From the NCBI GenBank assembly GCA_007449985.2, contig VIIQ02000107.1, positions 1 to 64,000 of the forward strand: DNA of 64,000 nucleotides, in the 5' to 3' direction. Below the pieces are notes generated by a model. It was not told where the DNA came from. It saw nothing but the letters and a program-made list of their open reading frames with translations, and searched no databases. The position numbers and the translations under genes are program-made. Positions 53,972 to 64,000 of this stretch are shown one piece after another (position 1 is the stretch's first letter; every line of letters begins with the position of its first letter). The DNA comes from Desmodesmus armatus. Lineage: Eukaryota; Chlorophyta; Chlorophyceae; Sphaeropleales; Scenedesmaceae.

Positions 53972-56900
53972 TCAGCTGTCAACAGGCTGCTTCTCAGCCT
54001 GGCTAGCCTCTGCTGCTGCTTCTGCCTCAACCCCAGCTGCCGCTGCTGCTGCTGCAGCAGCAGCATCCCGTTCTTCCTTATCTTTTGCACGCTGGGCTTT
54101 CTGCTCGATCACTTCGGCATACCACTCCCTGTGCTGCTCAACAGGAAGCTTCCAGTCCTCAGCAGCATAGAGGTACCGCGGCAGCACCCTCCTGCTCCAC
54201 AGCTCCCAGTCTGGATGCAGCAGCAGCTCATTGATGGCAGCATTGAACACCTGCACAGAAGCAGCAAGTGATAGCAGCAGGCTTGGTCACGTGTTTCAAC
54301 ACACCACAGTCAGCACAGTATCATACGCAAACCATGGTCAAGCAATGGATGCACTGCATTGAATGCAGAACCCCCCTGACCACCTGCAGATGTTCTGCTT
54401 CTCAGACAGGGGTGCATGATCAGCGCTACTGATGCGCACAGACCGCATCACAAGCTGGCTGTTGGAGGCAGGGATGTCAGCACGCTTAATTCCTGGTACC
54501 ATCAAAGCACCCCGCCGCTGCTGAACGCAAACACGCTGGTCAAACAGCATCATGAGCGTCCATGCACCAGACACCCTGCAACACCACCTCACCTTCTGCC
54601 TAAACTCCTCCCGCAGCTGCTGGCCCCCCTCCCTCAGTGACAGCCGGTCCCCTGTGTACTTAGACACCAGGGGGGTGTCCAATCCCCAGCCAGCAGGGAA
54701 GGGTGAGAACTGGCTGCCATACAGCAGCAGGCTGTGGGGAGGGGCGCGCGGCAGCGTAACGCGCCCGGGCGCCGACAGGGACAACTCCAGGAGCTCCTGC
54801 AAAGACCAAGCAGCAGAGTCCAAGCAAGCACATGTTAGCACACGTGATGATGGCTTCTGCCAGAGCACTGGAAGAGTGTGAAACTCAGCTGCCAGCACAA
54901 CATCAGAGCATGTGCCGAGCATGCATGGGAGGTCCAAGGCGGCTGCACAGGGTGACAGCTGAACAGCCACAAACAGGAGTGCCTTGCCAACCAGCAGACT
55001 GCCGCCCCCTGTGGCAAAACCGATGTACTGCAGGGGTGTTCATGCTCAAACCACCCTTGGAATGCCCCATCTGCCCCAACCCGTCAACCTCAGACCTTGC
55101 TCCACTCACCCTTGGCAAGATGCCGCGCACGATCGCCACTGCAGCTCCCACCATGTGCCTGATCTGATGCAGCATGAAGGAGTCACCACACACCTCCAGC
55201 CGCACACAGGGCACACCACCTGCAGGAGCACAGGCAGCAGGCGTCAGTCAACCGCAATACCATCGCACGCAAGCATGATCTACTATCAACAGCCGCTGCG
55301 GCAATATAGGGTCACCACCTGCAAGAGCACAGGGAGCAGGCGTCAGCCATGCGCACTTCCAATCAAGTTTCATGCAATTATGCTCAATGTCAAAAATCTA
55401 TGCCCCATGATGAGAACAACACCTGCAGGAGCACAAGGAGCAGGCGTCAGCATGCACAGCACAAGCGCATGTAAACTGTGTTGGCTCCAAATCAGTTGTT
55501 TGCGTAGGATTGTTGATCAGTAGACACTGCCGCATGTTCGGCACTGATCCGCTTGAAAGCCCTGCTTGGCTGCGTTCACACTGTACATGTAATAATATCT
55601 CCCCTTCCCTCCTTTCAAAAAAAAAACTCAAATGGCCATGCAGGTGGCTGCTTGTCAAGGACAAAACAGGCACCCATCTGTGTGCGACGGTTGTAAGTAA
55701 CTCATGTACTGTGTAGATGCCAGTCACGCAGTGGGGCGATGCAGGCAGCAGTCTCACACAGTGCTATCACACATGCTCACTAGGCGGGCAACCCCCCTTC
55801 ACCACCAAGCCCCCAACCTTCACACCTTGGCCACAGGGACTTGAAGGGGTATGTGAAGGGGGGTGTGAAGGGGTGTGAAGGGCGCTTACACAAACCACTG
55901 TCTGCTGAAGGGCATCCAAAGGCACTGCTACTAGTAGTGCCAAAGGCTAAGCTATTGCAGGTGGGACAAGATGAAGATACTCCAGTTCTACTTGCATTGA
56001 CTAACTTCTTTGAGGGACCGCCAGGCTCATATTGAACTTTAAGAGGCCCCCAAGGACTGTGAACCGACCTGGCACCAGTGGCTTTGGGTCATCGGCTGTG
56101 AAGTGTCGCATCAAGCGGTAGTGGCTCCTCACAACAGGGTCGTCAGGATCAGGCTCTGTTAAGAACCGCACCTGCATGACAGTCAGTCACAGCACAGGAA
56201 CAGTAAGCTGCAGATGTGGATTGCTTGATTCTGCAGACACTACAGCACACAGCATGTCTCCCAGTCACAGTCGCCACACAGACAGCACAAGGTCACATAG
56301 CACACCTCACACCAGCGATCGTCGCCCTACAAACAGTTCACCGCTGCCACGTTGCACACTCAGCACCCCTGACAACCCAACCTCCTCTCTCCTGCTGCTT
56401 CCACTGCACAGGCCCTTTCAGTGCAACCCTGGTCAACCGCCAGTGCTGCTGTCTCACCTCAGACGCATTGTTATCGTCTAACACAACACAATGCACAACA
56501 CACACCTCACACCCGCTCACAACTTAGGCCCCCAACTACCCAAAGACTATACACCCTGCACCCAACACTCCTGCCCCCGTCAACCCCTACCCGCAAGGCC
56601 TATGCCCCCTCACCTGCTGCCTTCACTGCCGTTCAGGGGGCACAGGCCCCTCACCATTCAGCCCAGGTCAGCTGCCACTGCTGCATACAGCCCAGCCTCT
56701 GCTGCTGCCTCGCATCAGATTCCTCCCCATCATCCGACATAGCTCCCACCACACAACACTCACCCTCTCAAACCTCACTGGTTACACCCCCATACTCCTC
56801 ACACTTGACCCTCCCACTCCCTCAATCCCAAGCCCTCAATCTTCCCTCACCTGCTGCCTCCATTGCCGCTCAGGGGGCACAGGCCCCTCTCCATTCCAGC

Positions 56901-58758
56901 CAGGATCAGCTGCCACTGCTGCATACAGAGCAGCCTCTGCTGCCGCTTCTGCCTCTGACTCCTCCCCATCGTCCGACACAGCCCCAGCCTTCTTCCCCTT
57001 CCTGCCTTTGGTCTCCAGCCCAGCTGCTGCCTCTGCTGCTGCAGTGCCGCTTGTGCTGGGGGCTGTGTCTGCATCTGTTGACTCGAGAGTGGTGGTGGCA
57101 GGGGCTGAGCTGTCTTCCTCTGTTTCTGAGAGGGAGGCTGCGCTGGCTTCTGCTGCTGCTGCTGCTGCTCGGGCCTCTCGCCGCGCCTTTTTCTTCAACG
57201 CTGCACAGCCGCGAAAGGCATCCAACGCAGCACACAGTCAGTACGCGAGTGTGCTTGGTTGATAACGGACACATACATGACGTGTCCAACTAGCTGGGCA
57301 GTTGGCCGCTCCAAAAGCAAGCTAATGCCTGAAGGAAAGCGCAACCAGCACACACCATGCGTGCCTCAAGACTGCAGCTCGCCACAACACGGGGCAATCA
57401 CCCTCATGAGGCCAACAGCACACAGACACAGGCGGTGTGCCTTACCCTTCTCCCTCTGCCCCACGTACTGGCTCCTGTTGCCTGCATAGTTCTGGAAGGG
57501 CATGTAGCCGCAGTACGCGCTCAGCACCTCCCGCAGCAGCGCCATCTTGGCTTGGTCCCCTGCAGTACATCGGCCGCAAAGAAACAGTAAGTATTGCTTC
57601 GTTCAGGATGCGACCTCAACGCCCCCTGAGGATCCCAACACGGTGCGTAGGCTACAAGCGCCACAGTTGCAGTGACTGGCGCAGCGCAAAGACAACCACA
57701 AAGGGAGCAAACTGCGGCAGAGCACCCCTTCATTCCAGACAGATCAAGACACAGTAACACAAATGAGGGAACAGGTCAGAGTATGTCACAGCGCTGAGGA
57801 AATTCTGTGACCCAATGTGTCACCAATGGGTTTGATAGGACGCACCTGCACTGCTGCCGTCAAGTGTGTCCAGGCCCAGGGCTGATGCGGGCAGGTAGTA
57901 CTCATAGGTACGGCTGCCACACCAGCGCCGCGCATTGAACGACTTGTTGGTGCGCTGCGCAGCGGAAGAGGGTTGTGTGTGGGCAGATTGCTGTCAACAA
58001 AATACACAACAGACTCAGGTGCAGGGAGAAGTGGGCAACAGCTCTTCTGAGGTTTCTGAGGGGAACCAGGGTGTGTTACTGGTGCGCTGCACAGTTAGGA
58101 CAGGGGAGGCGGGCAACTCAAGTTTTAAGCAATAGGCTCCCTGTTGTAAAGAGAAGGGGCCAACAGCTCCTCTGAGGAGAGCAGAGATGTGTTTGGCGAT
58201 GCGCTGCACAGCGGCAAAAGGGGAGGCAACTCTCAGTGTCAAGAACCAGACTCAGGTGTTTAGAGAAGGGGCACAGCTCCTCTGAGGGGAGCACAGGTGT
58301 GTTGTTGTGGAACAAGTTGTGAGACAACTGGTTCGAGAACAACGCACTCTGCTCCCCTTAGGGAGGCTGTTGCCCCCTTCTTCAAACACCTGAGTCTGGT
58401 GCTTGACACTGAGAGCCGCCGATTGAAGCATTATGCTTATTCACGGGACGTGAATTCGGCTGTCACAGCTCGGTTGACCATCAGCTGGAGGCAACGGCAC
58501 CATCATGGCGGAGTGCCATCACAGTGAGTCAGCCATCCGACCTCCAAATGCTCTTACCAGATTGGCGCTGAAGCCTTGAGCTGTGTGTCAGCCCCTCCCC
58601 CTGAGCTGTGTGTTAGCCCCTCCTCCCTCCCCAAAAAAGAAAAGCAACGAGGGCAAGGGCGTGTGGTGTTGCTTACCTGCACTGCGAAGACATACACGTC
58701 ATCTGGCAGGTGCTCGTTGATGGCCCGGGCATACTTGATGCCCTCACAGTCTGTAGAT

Positions 58759-58811
<53 letters not shown>

Positions 58812-60372
58812 CGGAAGCAGGTGAGGATGGGGACCAGCTGTGATGAGAGACCACACGCGTTCTTGGTTACCATACAGCAGCTGTTGCCGCCCACCACTGG
58901 CCCACATGTGTTGCCTCCACTCTCCATTGTCATATTCCAAAACACGCCAAACACTTGATGGTGTGTGGCAACTCCTCTGCAGCAGCTGCAGCCCAGAAAG
59001 CACCCGCCCCCCAAGCACGTCTTCTGTCTGTCATACACATGCCCTGCACTCCCACTGCAGTCAGCCCTGTGCTCAGCCCACCTGTGCCGTAGTCCTCATC
59101 ATTCATGAGTATCCTGAGCCCAATGACTGTTGCCAGTGAGTGCACGCCCTTGTCTGTCCTGCTGCTGCGGCTCCACTTGGTCTTCCTGAAGTCACCAAAG
59201 TTGGCCTCCTGCACCAAACAGCCAGTCACACAGCAGTCACACACACACACTCCTCAGGTGTGGACAATGACTAGTTGATACAGTCCAGCACAGACACATC
59301 CTCAGCTCTAGCTGGTGCACTGTCCTTCAATGTGACTGCTTGCACTGTGTGTGTACAGCTGCTCTCATATTGCTGTTTTGCCACTGCTGAAAGCGGTGTC
59401 CATGCTCTGCACTGCAGGCTGTTCTGCGAGCCAACCCATGTGTCACCCGAGCCACCACACTCGCAGTGTAACCAGTGCAAGGGGTGTAGCTGTCATTGTG
59501 CGTTCAGCATGTTCAACAATCATCAGTCGTGAAACATGGTGCTGAATGCAGTAGCTCACCGTGATCATGCCAGCCTTGTAGATCGCCTCCTCTAGCACTC
59601 CCTCAATGGTGGCAAGCTCAGGCAGCTGCCGGTTGGCCTGCAGCCCTGGACAGCACGGGGAAGGGGGGCAGGGAGCCAGGGGGAAAGCCATGTGTGAAGT
59701 GCGCAAGCAGCCGGGGAAAGAGAGGGATGTTGTGTAGCTGTGTAGCAAAGTTTCCCCACCGTGTCGAGCAGCAACAGCAGCGAAAGCAAAACGGCCCAGC
59801 TGCTAGGGGTCAGCACAGAGTGGTGCTTGGAAGTGTCAGCATATGCGCGTAATTCCCTGACTCAAGCCCCAACACTTTGTGCTGTTGCAAGTTTCACACC
59901 CACTGGACGGCTGACAACATCACTTGCTGGCTGGCAGGTCATCCGTTCCCTGCTGTCGTTGATGCCACAGCATGCCAGCACTCCCACCTGTGTAGTTGGT
60001 GCCGACATAGCCAATGTGCAATGCAACATTGCGCTTCACTTTCTTCTTCACGCCGTCGCTACTGCTGGTCTGCTGGTTGGCACCTCCTGCTGCTGCAGCT
60101 GCTGCTGCTGCTGAGGTAGCGGCATGCGCAGCAAACTCCGACTGCGGTACATGTCGGATGTTCACTACGATGTGGATGGGCTGTGGCTGTGGTGCTGGGT
60201 CTGCATGCTGCTGCTGCTGCTGCTCCTGTGATTGTGCTGTTGTGTCATTGGCTGTGCTCATGGCTCTTGTAGGGAGGTACAGTAAGCTGCGTGGATGCGA
60301 TGTGGGCAGCAGCTGACAGCTACGTTGCAGCAGACGAGGACTGAGCCTGCTAGCTCCAGCACAGTATTGCAT
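53972..60372 (-). CDS. PUS1: tRNA pseudouridine synthase, PUS1/TruA family
   Basis: Eleven exons with matching phases: 60372 (or 60261)-59988, 59645-59560, 59208-59082, 58750-58677, 57954-57846, 57559-57446, 57200-56851, 56171-56069, 55219-55110, 54796-54593, 54250-53972; 609 residues from the ATG at 60261. Landmarks: [39 protein letters not shown] with catalytic Asp in RTDKGVH (residue 139); [81 protein letters not shown]. It isomerises specific uridines in tRNAs (and some mRNAs). An Ala/Glu/Ser-rich insert fills exon 7, and the C-terminal tail is acidic and Ala-rich. An upstream in-frame ATG (60372) adds 37 residues rich in Arg/Ser/Leu and lacking acids ([20 protein letters not shown]), like a mitochondrial presequence. 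Animal PUS1 also has mitochondrial and nuclear forms, so dual targeting is a reasonable inference. Confidence 0.87.
55216..55450 (-). repeat. Three copies of a splice-acceptor segment in PUS1 intron 8
   Basis: CACCTGCAGGAGCACAGGCA, then GCAGGCGTCAG occurs at 55216-55247 (the real acceptor of exon 9), 55313-55346 and 55417-55450 with few changes. On the coding strand each copy ends ...GCTC[CT]TGCAG|GTG. Confidence 0.75.
57951..58220 (-). repeat. Three copies of a splice-acceptor segment in PUS1 intron 4
   Basis: TGCGCTGC[GA]CAG recurs at about 57951 (real acceptor of exon 5), 58083 and 58200, with following sequence also related (GGGCAACAGCTC...CTGAGG...). Periods about 132 and 118 nt. Confidence 0.7.
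58226..58425. repeat. ~200-nt foldback in PUS1 intron 4
   Basis: The segment 58231-58321 (starting TCTCAGTGTCAAGAACCAGA) is the imperfect inverse of 58323-58414 (ending CTTGACACTGAGA). Both arms include the CACCTGAGTCTGG / CCAGACTCAGGTG pair. The loop is only AGTTGT-GAG-ACAACT (58316-58329). Arms of about 90 nt with scattered mismatches and small indels. Confidence 0.8.
58759..58809. repeat. (CAG)17 microsatellite next to a splice acceptor
   Basis: Pure 51-nt run. On the PUS1 coding strand it is (CTG)17, ending six bases before the AG of the exon 4 acceptor, where the polypyrimidine tract should be. Confidence 0.9.
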
Positions 60373-61250
60373 CGTGATCGCTGTGGAGCTAGTGTGCCAT
60401 ATGATCCGACTTGTGTGCACTCATAAAAGGAACCCAAGCGGTGGGAAGAGGCGCACTGCTGCTGTGCTGCTGCCACAACTGCTGCTGCTGCTGTCCCTGT
60501 GCTGGTGAGAGAGCGTGAATGCGGGTTGGACCTGTTGACGAAGAACAACACCGAGTATGCTTACATGGGAAGCTTGCCCTCATCTTTCGTCCTTTCTTCA
60601 GCCTTTCTGGTTTGTCAACCAGGTTTGAATGTGTTTGACTCCGCCATGCAGCCAGGAAAAGCAGAGATAGACCCCGAGAAAGACTTATTGGTGAATATTC
60701 CTGTCTTTTGCACGCAGTGAGCCAATACACCAAACAGTCCAATTTCAGCCACAAGCCTGCAAGGCATGAAGGTCATCAGCACCACAGGGCCCCACCAGTA
60801 GTATTTGAGGAACCATTGGAACCTCGGAAAACAATTCAGGTAGCACACGCAAGCCCTGGGGGACTGTGGCCTGTGACAACGTGATATCGGAGATCTCTGA
60901 TCGTCAGCCAAAGGTCAAAGATGGCCAAGGGTCTTGTCAACCTTTTCATGGTTTGCAATACTACCTTTTGTTTGGGTTAGATTGGGTTAGATTGAATTGA
61001 ACATCAGCATCGGAGTCCTGTCAGCTGCAGCAACTCACTAAGATCCACCACCTTGGACACGCCAGACACAACAATCAAAGCCGGACGAGCGCCGAAGACG
61101 CACTTGTGAGGCTTAAAAGGTGTGTTGAAATTGACACAGGTGGTTCAGCGGCTCAAGTGATGGCCTGAATCAGCAAGCTCAGCTTAGCTGCTTGTGATTT
61201 GGTCACCGTACTGCTCCTGCTTGCTATCCGTGTGTTTCCTCCGTCTACAG
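60373..61250. other. Divergent region between PUS1-like gene and LRR gene G
   Basis: Contains a minus-strand frame (60911-60615) with a hydrophobic stretch (WFLKYYWWGPVVLMTFMPC, RLVAEIGLFGVLAHCVQ) and an overlapping plus-strand frame (60499-60720). Neither is recognised. A two-copy TTGGGTTAGA repeat lies at 60972-60991. Probably promoters of both flanking genes, and the 5'-UTR intron of gene G, which ends at CTACAG 61250. Confidence 0.4.
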
Positions 61251-63066
61251 ATGGCAAGCACGGTATGTTCAACACCCATTCTGCTTATGATACCAGACCC
61301 CTGCCTCCTGGCGGTGATGCAGTACTTGGCAGATGACCCAGTCAGCCTTTTCAGCGCTGCCAGAGCCCACAGCAGGCTGCACCAGGCAGCTGTGGTGGCG
61401 CTCAGCAGCATCAGTATGTCTGTGCACACCCAGCAGCAGCTGAACGACAGCCTGCTGCCGTACCTAGGCAAGCATGGCCAGCATGTAGGCAGCGTGGTGC
61501 TGCTGCAGAGCACACGTATCAAGCCTATATATGGTGGCATGATGCCAATCAGGCTGCAGCAGCTGCCTCACAGCCTGCAGCTGACAAGCCTTCACCTTGA
61601 AGGTGTGAGTGTGCAGCTGCAGCCAGTTGGTGGCTTCCAAGGTGTGCTAAGGCCTGGGCTGCCCCTCAAGCAGCTGCAGCTTGGCTGTAGCAGTAGCAGA
61701 ATCAGCAGCGACCCGGTCCGCAGGATGTCCTGCACGCTGCTTGATGAACAGGAGGGGCTGGCAGCAGCACTGCATGGGCTGCCACACCTAGAGCACCTGA
61801 CTGTCAGCATCTCGGATCAGGATGTCGCACCACGTGCGTTGCAAGAGCTGCAACGGTTGACATACCTCAACCTTCATTGCAAGAAGAGTGAATGGTATAT
61901 CGGTAGGACGTTCTTGCAGCCCCTTGAAAGGTTGACCCGCCTGGTTGACCTGAGGGTGACATGTCTTCACTACTTCACTCTAAAGATGTTGTCAGGCTTG
62001 TGCGGTCTTACACGCCTACATCTGTCCGAGGGGTTTGTCCACGCAGCCGCCTTGGCTGGCAAGACGCACCTGCAACACCTGGAGCTGGAGTCATGCGACT
62101 CACCTGATCGTGATGCAGCTGGAATTGCGCAGCTGCTTTCACAGCTGCAGCACCTGACACAGCTGACACATCTGAACCTGTCCTTCAGCATACAGCGCGT
62201 CGACGACAGCATCCCTCCTGCAGCGGCTTACTCAGCCTTGACAGCCAGCAGCAAGCTGCAGCACCTCGAGATCAGCGGCTGCCTTCTGCCAGTAGGTGCC
62301 TGGCAGCATGTGTTCCCTGCTGGCAGGCAGCTGCCGCACATGCAGGAATTGGATATTGATGGTGTGAAACTTGCAGTCAGGGGTTACTGGCATTGTCCGT
62401 TCGAGATGGAGCCCAGGCATGGATATGTAACAGCCCCTGGTGGCAGCCTTGTCAGCTGCTGCCGTGAGCTGCAGTCCTTGGACTTGCACAAGCTCGAGTG
62501 CAGTAAGGAGCTACTGGCTGCTCTGTCGCGGTTGAGCAGGCTGACACTGCTGCGGCTGAGTTATGCTGACGGCGAAAGTGACATGGGGGATTTGGAGTTT
62601 ATGTGTCAGCTGAAAGGGCTCAGGCACCTGGTGATGGTCGCCCACCGCGGGCCCCAGCTGTTACTGCTGACTGAACTGAAGCAGTTGACACACCTTTTCA
62701 TTTGGGGTGCAAAGTGCGACTATACCACACGCAAGGTAGGTGTCAAGTTGATGTTATGAGCGATGTTGTTTGATGTGGTTTTGGCCGTGCTTGATTGAGC
62801 AAAGCAATGGTTTGTGTGGCTGGATGTGTTGCAGCATGTGTGGTGTTGGTATGGATAAGAAAGTTGTTATTACATGCATCATCATGTTTCTGTTGCCGTC
62901 ATACCTAATTACTTGCTGCTGCTGCTGCTGCTGCTGGTGCGTCGACATGCTGCTGGTCTGTCTCCTGCCGTGCGTGCTGAAACCTCAGGGGCCCCCCGAC
63001 GGTTCATTTGCTGAGGACGAACCTGTCTGGCGCCAATTGCTGAAGGACCTGCAAGACCTGAAGTGA
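61251..63066 (+). CDS. F-box/LRR family member G (C-terminal exon frameshifted)
   Basis: Same family as B, C and E but on the plus strand. The ATG at 61251 directly follows an acceptor (CCGTCTACAG). Exon 1 61251-62735, intron 62736-62988 (CGCAAG|GTAGGT...ACCTCAG|GGG), exon 2 62989-63066; phase 0. F-box: LLMIPDPCLLAVMQYLADDP, then VSLFSAARAHSRLHQAAVV; linker LLPYLGKHGQHVGSVVLL; then LRRs (LRPGLPLKQLQL, GKTHLQHLEL, LTQLTHLNL, GRQLPHMQELDI, LSRLTLLRL, LKGLRHLVM, LKQLTHLFI). The last exon encodes GPPDGSFAEDEPVWRQLLKD, then LQDLK and a stop. In the family it should continue DPxVAQQAAAALAE; those codons are present downstream (VDPAVAQQPAAALAS) but out of frame, after an apparent short duplication (GACCTGCAAGACCTGAA). 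The protein is therefore 520 residues with a shortened tail, probably still functional in its F-box and LRR parts. Confidence 0.78.
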
Positions 63067-64000
63067 GGAAGGCTGTAGACCCTGCAGTGGCACAGCAGCC
63101 AGCTGCAGCCTTGGCGAGTGGCGGATGCAGCAGTGCAGTACCGTACTGCCGTGACTGCAAGTATTGTGGGACCGGTTGGGCCCCGCTGTGTTTGCGCAGT
63201 TTTGAGTAGGTCGGGTTGCAATGCTGTAGTTCAGCTCCTTACATTGGGCTGGTGTGGTGCCTGTGGCTTGCCTGCAGGATAGCTTGCAGCATGAGTGTAG
63301 TCTGCATTGCAACGCGCATGATTGTTGACATGTCGGAGTGTGCGGGATCGGAGTGCATGCATGGTTGCTGTTTGCACCATATCGAGAGTCAAAATCATTG
63401 CTAGTAGCCATGTGAACGAGTACATCCGGCGGTGTCATATGGTGCATCGTGGCGTGTTATTGCAGATTGAGGTACATTCATACCTTTGGCCAGGTTGCTG
63501 CATGATGTGTTGCACCAGTGCTGCACGTTGGCCTCTGCTGATGCTTGTGCTGCTGCGCAGCCGCCACAGCAACGTTGCGTTCTAGAAATACATGTGCGAC
63601 ATGACCTGCAGGCTAAGGGTGCCAGAGCCTCCACTTGAGCAGCAGCAGTGCTGTGCCCTGCACCACTGCAGGAAGCATATGCAGGCTATGCCGCAAGTGT
63701 GACACTGCTGTTGTCCTGCACATGCAACCCTATCAACAGTTTTGCTGAGCATGTTGCCGCAATGTGAACAGAGCTCTGTTCACCACATGTGTTTGGTTCC
63801 GACATTGACACAACCAATAAAACAGTCAAATCACTTACAATCTTGCAACTGCATACTGCAAGTATATGCATCTGCGCGAAGTCGATGCAACTCAGACTAG
63901 CTCAAGCCGGCCAGCCAGCCAGCCAGGCCAGCTGTCACATCCATGACTGCTGGCAGTATGAGAGTACAACAAAGCAACATCACACAATTACAACTACAAC
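63067..64000. other. 3' flank of LRR gene G, homologous to the flank of gene B
   Basis: 63070-63700 matches the reverse complement of roughly 36680-37285, with shared phrases such as CTAGTAGCCATGTGA and TGGCCAGGTTGCTGCATGAT. No gene recognised. Several GCCA repeats at 63911-63930. Confidence 0.55.

Noticed and set aside
56421..57293. 290-codon plus-strand frame over PUS1 exon 7
   Set aside because: Pro/Ser/Leu composition is the complement of the Ala/Glu-rich PUS1 insert.
60972..60991. TTGGGTTAGA repeated twice, telomere-like
   Set aside because: Only two copies, and not the plant/algal TTTAGGG unit; too short to call an interstitial telomere.

Overview
The window looks like nuclear DNA of a green alga (Chlorophyta). 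Most genes are split by GT-AG introns with consistent phases. Long CAG/CTG runs encode Gln- and Ala-rich tracts. At least two genes have a TGTAA-type polyadenylation signal, which is common in chlorophytes. The gene content (an EF-hand protein, an Aph-1 homologue, a signal-peptide beta-mannosidase, a PUS1-type pseudouridine synthase, F-box/LRR families, a LINE remnant) is eukaryotic. A Scenedesmaceae-like genome is my guess from the CAG-rich style, not a demonstrated assignment.

Layout. 1-9 kb holds a probable mobile locus. Its core is a very large Fanzor/TnpB-like ORF (3536-8338) with a C-terminal RuvC-type nuclease domain, preceded by membrane-protein-like ORFs (1391-3174). It is followed by a structured 3' region: a GC palindrome, a 10-bp stem with a GAGA loop, a 31-nt near-perfect palindrome, and three copies of ATCACATCACGA. 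9.1-11.5 kb is a gamma-secretase subunit Aph-1 gene with an apparent frameshift and a degenerate repeat array in one intron. 11.7-13.2 kb is an intronless URI/prefoldin-like gene. 14.5-16.5 kb is a coiled-coil protein. 17.8-19.1 kb is a degraded F-box/LRR gene.

20.0-30.4 kb is one 15-exon lysosomal-type beta-mannosidase gene on the minus strand. Its last intron holds a 5'-truncated LINE flanked by a 13-bp target-site duplication, and it has an apparently duplicated exon 3. 30.7-32.8 kb is a Tim17/22/23-family gene, divergent from a four-exon secreted or Golgi-type sulfotransferase gene (33.1-35.3 kb).

37-53 kb is mainly a tandem F-box/LRR cluster on the minus strand (37.3, 40.4, 43.8, 46.5 and 51.8 kb), with a further copy on the plus strand at 61.3 kb. 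Five members share a splice acceptor directly before the ATG and four share a C-terminal exon with the motif EPVWRQ...DPxVAQQAAAALAE. Several carry different inactivating lesions, so the family appears to be turning over. An EF-hand gene (49.6-51.2 kb) sits inside the cluster. 54.0-60.4 kb is an 11-exon PUS1-like gene whose introns contain repeated splice-acceptor segments, a (CAG)17 tract beside an acceptor, and a ~200-nt foldback. Exon models were built by hand from splice consensus, phase and recognisable protein segments; no alignment was run.
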